DNA from: Gammaproteobacteria bacterium
GTDB lineage: Bacteria; Pseudomonadota; Gammaproteobacteria; Ga0077536
DNA: 64,000 nucleotides
Assembly (NCBI GenBank): GCA_024235015.1
Contig: JACKNG010000003.1
Location: 1-64,000, forward strand
Direction: 5' to 3'
Positions 1 to 7,879 of this stretch are shown here, piece after piece. The notes below the pieces were generated by a model that was not told where the DNA came from, made no database searches, and was given only the letters and a program-made list of their open reading frames with translations. Numbering within the stretch: position 1 is the first letter of the stretch; each line of letters starts with the position of its first letter. The translations under genes and the position numbers were made by a program.

Positions 1-133
1 TCGGCGAGATGTCCGGGAAAGCATCGATGGGCAGCTTCTGGTAGGACCAGGCGCCGCCGGCGACGAGCGCGATGGTGAGCACGCTGACCAGCAGGCGCTG
101 GGCGAGCGAGAACTCGATGAGGCGGGCGAACAT
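1..133 (-). CDS. Heavy-metal efflux RND permease, N-terminal fragment (CusA/CzcA family)
   Basis: Only the first 44 residues lie inside the window; the gene runs off the left edge. The translation begins M-F-A-R-L-I-E-F-S-L-A-Q-R, passes through one hydrophobic helix (about residues 14-28) and reaches the L-P-I-D-A-F-P-D-I-S motif. That motif is typical of the N-terminus of CusA/CzcA-type inner-membrane proton/metal antiporters. The start ATG at 131-133 lies three bases after the stop of the adaptor gene, so the two form an efflux operon read leftwards. Which metal is exported cannot be told from this fragment. Confidence 0.85.
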   Translation of the reverse strand, partial: MFARLIEFSLAQRLLVSVLTIALVAGGAWSYQKLPIDAFPDISP

Positions 134-136
134 CGC

Positions 137-1204
137 TCAGCGCGCCATCGCACGCAGGGCGGCGGTACCGCGGGTAACCACCGCGTCGCCGACCGCGAGC
201 GCGCCCGAGACCACGGCTTGCCCGGCGCTCTCGCCGTGCACCGTCACCTCGACCGCTTCGATGCGATCGCCATCGCCCGCGCGGTAGACCATCGCCCCGG
301 CCGCGACCTGGACCAGGGCCGCGCGCGGCACGCTGACGGCGCCGGCAGGCGCCGGCAGTTCGAGGCTCACGCTGACCCGCTGGCCGGGCAGCAGTGCACT
401 GCCGGGCGCGATGCTGGCGCGCACCGCGACGAGCTGCGTCTCGGGATCGATGGCGGCGGCACGCCCGTCGACACGGGCCACGAGTTCGCCGACCCGTGCG
501 ACCTGGCCGGGCGCGACGACCGCGGCGAATTCCGGCGGCAGCCAGAAATCGAGCCGCAGGCCGGCGTCGGCGAGGAGCAGGAAGGCGACGCCGTAGGTCG
601 CGATCGGCTCGCCGGCGGCGACCCGGCGGTCGACCACCGTCGCATCCATCGGCGCGAGGAGTTGGTAGCGGCCGCCGCCGTTCGCCGATCCGAGGCCACC
701 CAGCCGGGCCGTGGCGGCGGTCACCTCGGCGGTGCGTGCGGCGAGCTCGGCGCGTACCGCCTCGACCCGCGCCTGCGGGATCACGCCCTCGGCGAGCAGG
801 GCCTCGTCGCGTTCGAGCCGGCTCGCCGCGAGATCGCGTTCGACCCGGGCACGGGTGAGATCGGCGCGCGCCGTGGCCAGTTCGCGGCTGTCGATCACGG
901 CCAGCGGCGCGCCGCCCTGCACCCGTTCGCCGGCCTCGGCCAGGACGCGCTGCACCACCCCGCCCTGCGGCGCGGTCAGCGCGCTGCTGCTCGCGATCGG
1001 CAGGCTGACTTCGCCGGCGAGGTGATCGAGCGTCACCGCGCCCGCCGCCGTCACCGGCGCGGTGGCGATGTCGAGCAGGGCCCGCTGTGCGGGCGTGACT
1101 TCGGTCACCTCGGCGGCGACCGCCCGCGGGCCGGGCGCGATCGCCAGCAGCGCACCGATCAGGCCGCCGGCCAGTGCCGTTCGCCGCCGCATACGAATCC
1201 TCAT
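137..1204 (-). CDS. Efflux RND periplasmic adaptor subunit (CusB/HlyD type)
   Basis: Encodes 355 residues of a membrane-fusion protein that links an inner-membrane RND pump to an outer-membrane channel. An arginine-rich start is followed by a hydrophobic segment and an A-V-A-A signal cleavage region (about residues 1-30). Next come a lipoyl half (G-G-V-V-Q-R-V), a long alpha-helical hairpin rich in Arg, Glu and Leu (about 95-150), the second lipoyl half, and beta-barrel and membrane-proximal domains. The ATG at 1204 was chosen because it directly precedes the signal peptide; the frame stays open further upstream but with non-coding composition. An alternative ATG lies at 1228. The RND permease starts three bases downstream. 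No His- or Met-rich metal-binding tail is visible, so the substrate is open. Confidence 0.85.
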   Translation of the reverse strand: MRIRMRRRTALAGGLIGALLAIAPGPRAVAAEVTEVTPAQRALLDIATAPVTAAGAVTLDHLAGEVSLPIASSSALTAPQGGVVQRVLAEAGERVQGGAPLAVIDSRELATARADLTRARVERDLAASRLERDEALLAEGVIPQARVEAVRAELAARTAEVTAATARLGGLGSANGGGRYQLLAPMDATVVDRRVAAGEPIATYGVAFLLLADAGLRLDFWLPPEFAAVVAPGQVARVGELVARVDGRAAAIDPETQLVAVRASIAPGSALLPGQRVSVSLELPAPAGAVSVPRAALVQVAAGAMVYRAGDGDRIEAVEVTVHGESAGQAVVSGALAVGDAVVTRGTAALRAMAR

Positions 1205-1717
1205 GACGTGTTCATCCCGGGTCAGCATGGCGTGCAGCCTAGCGATGCCGGCTTTGGATTCGCTTAAGAGCCTGGCGGGTTCCCGTGTGCACGAGCGCAT
1301 CGGGCGGTGCAACCCGCGGCGCGCGGCGTGGTTCCAAACGGGGGCTCCGCGACACAGGCGCGGCACAGCCGTGTGGCGCCCGCAGCGGGCGACGGCCGCC
1401 ATCGAATTCGACCGCCGGGAAGGCCTGGCCGGCGCGCAGCCCGCCGCGGGCACGGCATCACCGCCGTTCGCTCGGACTGTACCCCGGCACCGGCGTGGCG
1501 TAAGCTGCATCGACCATCACGGTTCTGGCCTCACAGACTCTCGCCCGGAGCGCCGGGCCACCTGTTCGCACATTCCGACCTCGACCTGGTGACGCGCGGC
1601 CCCGCCGCGACCTTCCACGCGGCACTGCCGAGGAGACATTCCGGTCAAAACCATCACCTGCCCCGATCGCTTCACCGACCTCGTCTGGCGTTCGCGCGCC
1701 CGCGCAGGTCATCGGCC
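1205..1717. other. Intergenic region, no gene recognised
   Basis: About 510 bases between the divergent efflux operon and the SET-domain gene. Open frames here have arginine- and proline-rich translations typical of GC-rich non-coding DNA. I see no tRNA, no hairpin followed by a T run and no obvious repeat. It probably holds the promoters of both flanking units. Confidence 0.5.
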
Positions 1718-2236
1718 TTGAGACCGCGCGCACCGGACCAGGCGGACGCCCGCAGCGCCGCCATCGCGGACCGCGGGGCATGCGAAGTCAGGAACGTCGG
1801 CGCCGACGAGTATGGCGTCTTCGCGACGCGGCGCTTCGCAGCCAAGGCGCTGGTCATCGCCGGCGAGGTCGCCGAGGTCCTGGAGAAACCCACCGCCGGC
1901 TGCCACCAGGTCGGCGAACACATCTTCGTGACCCATCGCGGCAATACCGACAAGGTTCGGCATTGCTGCGACCCCAACGTCGGCATACGCGCCAGCGGTG
2001 ACGGTGCGCATGATTTCTACGCCCGCAGGGCCATCATGCCGGGCGAGGAAATCACCGTCGATTTCGCGCTATGCCGCTACACGACCGCTACCCCCCGCCA
2101 GCGCTGCCGCTGTGGCGCCGCCAACTGCCGGGGGCAGATCACCGGCTGGAAGGATCTTCCGGCGGCGCAGAAAGCCGAGTACCGCGACTGCGCCCCGTCC
2201 TACCTGCTGGCCCTGGATGACAAGTACGCGCGCTGA
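1718..2236 (+). CDS. SET-domain protein (putative protein-lysine methyltransferase)
   Basis: About 172 residues forming a compact SET domain, which transfers methyl groups from S-adenosylmethionine to lysine side chains. Visible signatures are G-V-F-A-T-R-R-F near residue 32, R-H-C-C-D-P-N near 81 (the SET N/R-H-x-C-x-P-N core), G-E-E-I-T-V-D-F near 109, and a C-terminal post-SET zinc motif C-R-C-G-A-A-N-C-R-G near 130. No ATG fits. The TTG at 1718 is preceded by CAGGTC and gives a sensible N-terminus; a GTG at 1589 is the next candidate, so the start is uncertain. It lies 71 bases before the Hcp-like gene on the same strand and may share its transcript. Bacterial SET proteins are uncommon, are sometimes horizontally acquired, and some act as secreted effectors. 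Confidence 0.75.
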   Translation: MRPRAPDQADARSAAIADRGACEVRNVGADEYGVFATRRFAAKALVIAGEVAEVLEKPTAGCHQVGEHIFVTHRGNTDKVRHCCDPNVGIRASGDGAHDFYARRAIMPGEEITVDFALCRYTTATPRQRCRCGAANCRGQITGWKDLPAAQKAEYRDCAPSYLLALDDKYAR

Positions 2237-2307
2237 CCCTCCAAGCGTCCCGCGTGCCGCCCGGACGGCCGTCCCCGACACCAACACCGAGCAGGAGCAA
2301 CACGATA

Positions 2308-2814
2308 TTGAGCGTTGAAATGTACCTGCACATCGAGGGGGTCGAAGGGACCTCCCGCCATCGCGGCTATCGCGGTTGTATCGATGTGCTGTCCTACACC
2401 TGGGGGCTCGCGCGTTCACGACGGCCGGAGGGCAAACCGCCCGGGCAGATCACGACCGGCAACGCGTTGTCACTGGAGAAGATGATCGGTATCGACAGTG
2501 CCGCCCTGATGGATTTCTGCGCCGCCGGCACCATCGTTCCATGCGTAACCCTGAGCATCGTGCCGACGGTCAGCCGACGGGAAGTACAGCAGAAGTATGC
2601 CGAGATCACGCTTCGAGACGTGGCGATCAAATCCATCACCACCAGCGGCGCCATCGAGAACGACGGCATTCGTGAGCGGCTGGAACTGCGCTTCAACAAG
2701 CTGCGCTTCGACTACTTTGCGCCGGTCAGCGCCGATACCTCGGCGCCCGGCGCGGCAGTGAACCGCAGCGCTTTCGAGTACGATTTCGCCACCCAGGCCG
2801 CACCGCCCGCCTGA
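2308..2814 (+). CDS. Hcp-like type VI secretion tube protein (orphan)
   Basis: 168 residues, the usual length of Hcp/TssD. The N-terminus S-V-E-M-Y-L-H-I-E-G-V-E-G matches the Hcp pattern x-x-x-M-F-L-x-I-x-G-I-x-G. Later blocks G-N-A-L-S-L-E-K, the basic central segment and I-T-L-R-D-V-A-I-K also fit the family. Hcp stacks as hexameric rings in the T6SS tube and may carry effectors. The TTG at 2308 was chosen over the ATG at 2320 because AGGAG at 2293-2297 sits 10 bases upstream of TTG and because the extra residues match the family N-terminus. No other T6SS gene is present, so this is an orphan copy. Its neighbours are a SET-domain protein and a protease. Confidence 0.8.
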   Translation: MSVEMYLHIEGVEGTSRHRGYRGCIDVLSYTWGLARSRRPEGKPPGQITTGNALSLEKMIGIDSAALMDFCAAGTIVPCVTLSIVPTVSRREVQQKYAEITLRDVAIKSITTSGAIENDGIRERLELRFNKLRFDYFAPVSADTSAPGAAVNRSAFEYDFATQAAPPA

Positions 2815-3060
2815 AGGCCCGCCGTGCCGACGCGGCGCGGCCACCCGCCCACCCGTACCGCGCTGCCAGCCTGGCGGACAGGCCCGGCGCACCGACGACG
2901 CGCCCGCAGCGCCTGGCCTCGCGTGACCGCTACGGTCGCTGCGCACGGGCCGACAAATCGTTGCCCGTGGTCGAGGCGACGTCGCCTTCGCCGACTGCAC
3001 ACGCCGCGCCGCCGCCGTGGTAGCAGGCATGGCCGCCAGCCCCGGCCCGCTCATCGTCGG

Positions 3061-3801
3061 CTAATGGCCGTCGTCGCGCTCGGTCAAGGTGAGAAGGATG
3101 TCGGCAAACCAGGCGCAGTTCAGGCCCAGGGCTTCGTCGATGTCGACGTCCCGGTTACGGATGTCGAAGCGCGAGGAATGCACGCCGAGCAGGATCCACG
3201 GCAACACGCCGTGCTTGCCATCGAGGTCGCGCATGACGACCGGAGCGCCGCTGGAACCGCGGTGGGTCCGGGCGTCGGTCAGGAAATACCCGCTGCCCTG
3301 GAACCGGATCGCGAACGACGACGCGTTCACCGCATGTCTGACGACCGGCAACTTGTGATAGGTGTCGTGGAAGCCGAGCGGGAAGCCCACGATGAGCATC
3401 GCGCTGCCAATTTCGATGGTTTCTTCCTGGCGCAGGAGATTGCGCGGGGTGAACGCGGTGTACACGGTGCCACGCGGCAAGCGCGAGCGGTCGAGTTCGA
3501 TGAGCGCGACATCGATGTCCCCGGCGGCATCCCTGCCGGCGATCCACTGCGACAGCCTGCCGACGTACAAGGGGATCGAGTAGCCAACCGTCCGCGTCGC
3601 GTTTTCCCGATCGACGTGCAACGTGATCTCGAAGCGATCCGGGGCGTGCTCGTCGGGGTCGCTGCGGAACACGTGCTGGCTGGTGACCAGGTACAGGCGA
3701 CGGTCACGCTCGAAGAAGAATCCCGTTGCGTGGGTCAGCAGGACATCGCCCCGGTAGGTCGCGATTGGCGTGGCGCACAGCAACAGGGGTTCGATCGGCA
3801 T
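3061..3801 (-). CDS. Trypsin-like serine peptidase domain protein
   Basis: 246 residues with a complete-looking chymotrypsin-fold triad: His43 in V-T-S-Q-H-V-F, Asp97 in D-I-D-V-A-L, and Ser184 in R-G-S-S-G-A-P-V-V. No signal peptide or membrane segment is seen, so it is probably cytoplasmic or exported by an unusual route. The frame remains open to 3990; the ATG at 3801 was chosen because the more distal part is arginine-rich and non-coding in style, and an ATG at 3849 is also possible. It converges with the Hcp-like gene, with about 245 bases of featureless sequence between them. Family members range from housekeeping proteases to phage-defence components; nothing here decides which. Confidence 0.7.
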   Translation of the reverse strand: MPIEPLLLCATPIATYRGDVLLTHATGFFFERDRRLYLVTSQHVFRSDPDEHAPDRFEITLHVDRENATRTVGYSIPLYVGRLSQWIAGRDAAGDIDVALIELDRSRLPRGTVYTAFTPRNLLRQEETIEIGSAMLIVGFPLGFHDTYHKLPVVRHAVNASSFAIRFQGSGYFLTDARTHRGSSGAPVVMRDLDGKHGVLPWILLGVHSSRFDIRNRDVDIDEALGLNCAWFADILLTLTERDDGH

Positions 3802-3937
3802 GCGGGATAGGCTCGTACGGATCCTGTGGCGCGCCGCGGCGACGTGCATCGCGGGACCGTCAGGATTGAAGTTCAACCCCAGTATCGCGGTTCCGACGCC
3901 GGTGGTACACCGCAGCGGCGCCGAGGCGGCGCATCGC

Positions 3938-5335
3938 TCAGGCCATGTCCAGCGCCGCCAGTCCGCCGAGCGCCGCCCGCAGGCGCCCATCCGCCAGGGT
4001 GAGCGACAGGGTCAGCCCGAGCGCCCGCGCCAGGGCGCGCGCCAGCGCGAGACCGAGACCGGCATGGCCATCACGCCGCGGCGGCACCCCGCGGTCGCCG
4101 GCGAGGACGGCAGGATCGAGTTCCGACGCAGCGTTCTCGATGACCAGTTCGACCGCGGCGGCGGCGTGGATTGCTACCGCGATCCGCGTCGCCGGTGGCG
4201 CGTGGTGGACCGCGTTGCCGAGCAGATTGGCGACGATGCGCTCGAGCATCGCGGCGTCGCCATTGACCCAGAGTTCGGCCGGCAGCGCGACCTCGAGCGT
4301 CATGCCGCGCGCGGCGCGTTCGGGCTCGAGCAGTTCGAGTTGGCGACGGACCAGGGCGACCAGCTCGAGCGGTTCGATGGCGGGCGCTTCCAGCCCGGCC
4401 TCGCAGCGCGCCAACGCCAGCAGGGCTTCGACGGCGCGGGTCATGCCGTCGATGGTGCGCATGATCGCGGCGACGTCGGCGGCACTGCCCGGGGTGCGCG
4501 GCAGGCCCTCGGCCAGCATGCGCAGCTCGGCCAGCGGCGTGCGCAACTCGTGGGCCGCGTCGCGCGCAAAGCGCTGCTCGCGGGCGAGCGCGGCGAGGGT
4601 GTCGTCGAGCGCGGCGTCGAGGGTGCGGGCGATGGCCTGCAGCTCGCGCGGCAGCTGTGCGGGCTGCACCGCGTCGTCGCCGCTCGCCGGCGCCTCGCGC
4701 GCCCGGGTCCGGCTCGCGCGCGCGGCCATGGCACGGGAGAAACCCGCCAGTGGTGCCAGGCCGCGACGTACCGCGAACACCGCGGCCAGGGCCATCACGG
4801 CGAGCGCGCCGAGCGTACCGATGACGAGGCTCGCGTGCAGCCGCGCCTCCAGTGCTTCGATCGCCTCGCGTTCGGTCGCCACCACCAGCAGCCGACGTGG
4901 TCCGGGCCGGCCGCGGTCACCCGGGGGCGTCACCGCGAAGGCGACGGCGCGCCCGCGGTGGCCGTCGGGCAGGGTGAGGTCGTAGAGCTGGGGTACGGCG
5001 CCGACCGGTTGCGGCGGCCGCGCGAGGTCACCGTCGTGGCTCGACGCCGAGCGGGCCAGGGTGGCGCCCCCCTCGTCCCACACCTGGTAGAACTCCTGGT
5101 GACGGTTGGCGGCGTATTCCGGCCAGCGTTCCTCGACCGCGGGCCGCGCGACCGGGCGCGCTTCGACCAGCCCGGCGAGCGCGCGACCGCGTGCGACCAG
5201 GGCATCGTCGAAGCGCGAATAGAGCTCGTGGTCGACGAGGAAATCGAGCACCAGGAACAGGCTGCCCAGGGTCAGCCCACCGCCCAGTGCCAACGCCACG
5301 GCCAGGCGTCGTTGCAGCGACCAGGGCGTCGTCAC
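3938..5335 (-). CDS. Two-component sensor histidine kinase
   Basis: 465 residues. Transmembrane helices at about 11-33 and 168-189 enclose a periplasmic sensor region. A HAMP-like linker follows, then the phospho-acceptor box with His262 in D-A-A-H-E-L-R-T-P-L, an N box N-L-L-G-N-A-V-H-H-A (370-379) and a G2-like G-H-A-G-L-G-L-A-L-A-R (423-433). The G1 motif D-x-G-x-G is not recognisable; the matching stretch reads V-I-E-N-A-A-S-E-L-D, so ATP binding may be weakened. The GTG start at 5335 overlaps the stop of the response regulator (GTGA), as usual for a coupled pair. The QseC/PmrB-like layout suggests sensing of a periplasmic signal such as metal or envelope stress, but the ligand is unknown. 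Confidence 0.88.
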   Translation of the reverse strand: MTTPWSLQRRLAVALALGGGLTLGSLFLVLDFLVDHELYSRFDDALVARGRALAGLVEARPVARPAVEERWPEYAANRHQEFYQVWDEGGATLARSASSHDGDLARPPQPVGAVPQLYDLTLPDGHRGRAVAFAVTPPGDRGRPGPRRLLVVATEREAIEALEARLHASLVIGTLGALAVMALAAVFAVRRGLAPLAGFSRAMAARASRTRAREAPASGDDAVQPAQLPRELQAIARTLDAALDDTLAALAREQRFARDAAHELRTPLAELRMLAEGLPRTPGSAADVAAIMRTIDGMTRAVEALLALARCEAGLEAPAIEPLELVALVRRQLELLEPERAARGMTLEVALPAELWVNGDAAMLERIVANLLGNAVHHAPPATRIAVAIHAAAAVELVIENAASELDPAVLAGDRGVPPRRDGHAGLGLALARALARALGLTLSLTLADGRLRAALGGLAALDMA

Positions 5336-5997
5336 GGCACCAGGTAGCCGAAGCCGCGGCGGGTTTCGATGAGGTCGTCGACGCCGGCCCGCGCGAGCTT
5401 GGCCCTGAGCGTGCTGACCAGCACCTCGATGACCTTGTCCGAGGCCTCGCTGCGGCTGTCGTAGAGGGCTTCGAACAGCGCGCCGCGGGTCATCACGCGG
5501 CCGCGCGCGGCGAGCAGCGCCTCGAGCAGCAGGTATTCCTTGGGACTGAGTGCCAGCGGTGCGCCGTCGACCTGCACGCGGCGTGTCGCCGGGTCGAGAT
5601 CGAGCGGGCCGATGGATACGCGCGGCGGCGCGGCGGCGAGGCTGCGTCGCATCAGGGCCTGCAGGCGCGAGGCGAGTTCGTCGAAGGAAAACGGCTTGAC
5701 GAGATAGTCGTCGCCACCGGCATCGAGGGCGGCGACGCGGTCGGCGACCTGGTCGCGCGCCGAGAGCACCAGCACGCGCGCGGTGCCGCCACGTTCGCGC
5801 AGCCGCGCCAGCACCGTGAGCCCGTCGACCCGTGGCAGACCGAGGTCGAGCAGGACCATGTGGTACTCGTAGGCGTCGAGGTAAGCCAGCGCCGCGGCGC
5901 CGTCGGCCGCTTCGTCGACCTGCCAGCCGCGCGCCGACAGCCAGGCCAGCAGCTTGTCGCGCAGGGTATCGGAGTCTTCGACCAGGAGCAGGCGCAT
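5332..5997 (-). CDS. OmpR/PhoB-family response regulator
   Basis: 221 residues. The receiver domain has acidic residues in V-E-D-S-D, phospho-acceptor Asp51 in L-L-D-L-G-L-P and the conserved Lys in L-V-K-P-F. It is followed by a winged-helix DNA-binding domain ending in R-G-F-G-Y-L-V-P. The ATG at 5997 starts exactly at the receiver motif M-R-L-L-L-V-E-D. It is first in the operon and its stop overlaps the GTG of the partner kinase. A cluster of palindromic repeats (6053-6184) lies directly upstream of the start, within the presumed promoter region. Confidence 0.92.
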   Translation of the reverse strand: MRLLLVEDSDTLRDKLLAWLSARGWQVDEAADGAAALAYLDAYEYHMVLLDLGLPRVDGLTVLARLRERGGTARVLVLSARDQVADRVAALDAGGDDYLVKPFSFDELASRLQALMRRSLAAAPPRVSIGPLDLDPATRRVQVDGAPLALSPKEYLLLEALLAARGRVMTRGALFEALYDSRSEASDKVIEVLVSTLRAKLARAGVDDLIETRRGFGYLVP

Positions 5998-6052
5998 CGG
6001 CAATGGGTTCGCAGGCGGTCGGGCCGGCGGGCATTGTAGCGATGCGCCGGGC

Positions 6053-6184
6053 GGTGTCTGACACCGGAACGCAAGTCGTTGATCAGGCAATTGCCCGGTG
6101 TCAGACACCGGGCTTCAACCGCTTGATTCCGGCTACCGCCCGGCGTCGCCGGTGTCTGACACCGAGGTGCAAGCGTTTGAACGC
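6053..6184. repeat. Palindromic repeat cluster 1 (GGTGTCTGACACC family, three units)
   Basis: Three copies of the inverted repeat GGTGTC-N-GACACC lie at 6053-6065, 6097-6109 (central base A instead of T) and 6151-6163. Each is followed after a few bases by a looser tail of the form CAAGTSRTTGAT (CAAGTCGTTGATC, CAACCGCTTGATT, CAAGCGTTTGAAC). Spacing between palindromes is 44 and 54 bases. Clusters of the same design occur at 8467-8644 and 35551-35639. They behave like a REP-type intergenic repeat. Confidence 0.85.
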
Positions 6185-6256
6185 ATCACCGGGGAATCGC
6201 GTTCGCGGGCGCTGCACGCCGGTCCGGTGGCGCCGTCGCGTGGCGACGGCGGGCCT

Positions 6257-6289
6257 GGCCCGGTGCGGCCGGGACGGCCGCACCGGGCC
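6257..6289 (-). terminator. Long perfect hairpin after the PEP-CTERM gene
   Basis: A perfect 15-bp stem (6257-6271 pairing with 6275-6289) with a three-base loop starts nine bases past the stop codon of the leftward PEP-CTERM gene. It lacks a T run, so it is either a transcript-end stabiliser or a weak terminator rather than a classic intrinsic terminator. Confidence 0.55.
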
Positions 6290-6297
6290 GCCGGGGC

Positions 6298-7089
6298 TCA
6301 GCCGCGCTGGCGACGCCGCAGGCCGAGCCAGCCCAGTGCCACACCGAACAGCGGCAGGCTGGCCGGCAGCGGCACCGGGGTGGTGGCGACTTCGATGGTC
6401 GCGAGCGTCTGGTAGTTGTCGAAGTCGAGCCCGGAGACGTCGGCCCCACCGAGGTTGAGGAAGGCGAGGTAATCGCTGCCCGCCGCCGGCGTGACCACGC
6501 CGAACTGGTCGGCGCCCTCGTTGGGGCCGCTCTGCCCGCCGGCGATGCCGAACAGGCCGTTGGCCGCCGAGGTGGCGAAATCGTTGACCTCGGTACCGGC
6601 GTCGTAGACCACGCCGATGGTCCAGGCGGCGTGGGTGAAGCTGCCGTCGAGCAGGCCCGACAGCGACAGCGCCTGCGGGCTGGCGTTGCCGACGAAGAAG
6701 TCGGACGAAGGCAGCACCATCGCGGCGAAGCTCAGGAAGTCGTTCGAGCCGTCCGTGGCGAGGTCGAAGACCTGGCTCACGCTGGTGCCCGGTGCAATCG
6801 GACCGGCGCCGACCGCACCGCCGAGCCCGGCACCGCTGAACGCGGTCGCGAGCGGCCCGGCATTACCGTCCTCGGCCAGTGCTTCGAGTGCGCTGCCGGC
6901 GCTGGCGCCGACGTCGAAGACGTCGAAGCTGCCGTCGTGGAAGCCGACCCAGAACGGCGTGAACCAGACGCCGTCGGCGGGCGCATGGTTGGTGACGGTG
7001 ACGGTGAGTCCGGCGGCGTGCACGGCCGGCGCGCCGGCCAGCGTGGCCAACAGGGCGACACCGGCACCGGCGGTTGTGAATCTCGACAT
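6298..7089 (-). CDS. PEP-CTERM-sorted spondin-domain protein
   Basis: 263 residues. A signal peptide (about 1-24, ending V-H-A-A) is followed by a spondin_N-type domain (T-V-T-V-T-N-H-A-P-A-D-G-V-W-F-T-P near the start and a conserved E-A-L-A-E-D-G-N block). The C-terminus has the sorting signal V-P-L-P-A-S-L-P-L-F, a hydrophobic helix and a basic tail R-R-R-Q-R-G, the VPLPA form of PEP-CTERM. Such proteins are exported and processed by exosortase, usually in organisms that make exopolysaccharide. The start ATG at 7089 has a strong AGGAGG 8 bases upstream. The ECF sigma and anti-sigma pair lies immediately upstream on the same strand and could control it. Confidence 0.87.
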   Translation of the reverse strand: MSRFTTAGAGVALLATLAGAPAVHAAGLTVTVTNHAPADGVWFTPFWVGFHDGSFDVFDVGASAGSALEALAEDGNAGPLATAFSGAGLGGAVGAGPIAPGTSVSQVFDLATDGSNDFLSFAAMVLPSSDFFVGNASPQALSLSGLLDGSFTHAAWTIGVVYDAGTEVNDFATSAANGLFGIAGGQSGPNEGADQFGVVTPAAGSDYLAFLNLGGADVSGLDFDNYQTLATIEVATTPVPLPASLPLFGVALGWLGLRRRQRG

Positions 7090-7234
7090 GATTGTTCCTC
7101 CTGGTCTCGTGTGGCGGTTACGTGCGTACAGATGCGCACGTCCTGTCCGCCAATACGCCGCGCGTGGCCGAATCGATACCGGGGACGGTCGGTGCGGGAC
7201 GGGTGGCAGCGGCGCGCAGCCGGATGCCACGCGC

Positions 7235-7879
7235 TCAGCGCGGACGCAGCAGGAGGTAACCGGCGACGAGGCCGACCCCGCCGACGACGAATGCCGGCAG
7301 CAGGTGGTGGAGCAGGATGTGCGCGGGCACGTACATGCAGGCGAACTGCATCAGCAGCGCGGGTGCCGCGCCGGCGGCGAGGCCGAGCAGCGCACCGCTC
7401 CAGGCGCCGCGCAGCGGCCACAGGCGGCGCGCATGCACCAGCAGTGCGGCGAGCAAGGGCAGCCCGACGAGGACCACCTCGATGTCACAGCCCGCGCGCT
7501 TGCCGGCCATCGACGGCGTCAGCGCCGGCTCGACCAGGCCGTAGAGATGGAGACCGACCCAGGCCGCGAGCAGGGCCAGGGCCGGGCCCGCGCGACGCCA
7601 CGGACGACCGATGGCTGGGACCGCGAGGGCGAGGCCGGCGGCGCCGAGTGCGGCCAGCGCGGCGACGCCGAGCAGGGTTTCGAGCAGGAAGCGCGGCGCG
7701 CTGACCAGTTGGTGCAGGCTGCCCGCGCGGTAGGGCGCGAGCAGGCCGAGCACGACAGCGGCGACGAGCAGGCAGGCCGCAGCGCTCAGCAGCGCGGTCG
7801 CGACGCCGACGCGGCGCACGCGCACGGGTTCGAGGCCGCGCGCGAGATCACTGATCAGGCGTTGGCGGGGTTGGTTCAT
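7235..7879 (-). CDS. NrsF-like (DUF1109) membrane anti-sigma factor
   Basis: 214 residues with six predicted membrane helices and a short cytoplasmic N-terminus beginning M-N-Q-P-R-Q-R-L-I-S-D-L. This topology and the adjacent M-x-G-K-R-A-G-C motif (about residues 131-137) are typical of NrsF/DUF1109 proteins. In Caulobacter NrsF holds an ECF sigma factor inactive at the membrane until metal or oxidative stress. The ATG overlaps the stop of the sigma-factor gene by four bases (ATGA), so the two are made together. A conserved Cys (in R-A-G-C-D and again in Q-F-A-C-M) fits redox or metal sensing, which is an inference from the family. Confidence 0.82.
   Translation of the reverse strand: MNQPRQRLISDLARGLEPVRVRRVGVATALLSAAACLLVAAVVLGLLAPYRAGSLHQLVSAPRFLLETLLGVAALAALGAAGLALAVPAIGRPWRRAGPALALLAAWVGLHLYGLVEPALTPSMAGKRAGCDIEVVLVGLPLLAALLVHARRLWPLRGAWSGALLGLAAGAAPALLMQFACMYVPAHILLHHLLPAFVVGGVGLVAGYLLLRPR

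Noticed and set aside
2818..3060. Small genes between the Hcp-like gene and the protease
   Set aside because: Open frames on both strands have arginine-, alanine- and proline-rich shadow composition with no ribosome site.
6053..6184. Possible CRISPR array
   Set aside because: Repeats are only 13 bases, the intervening sequence is semi-conserved, spacing varies and no cas genes are present.
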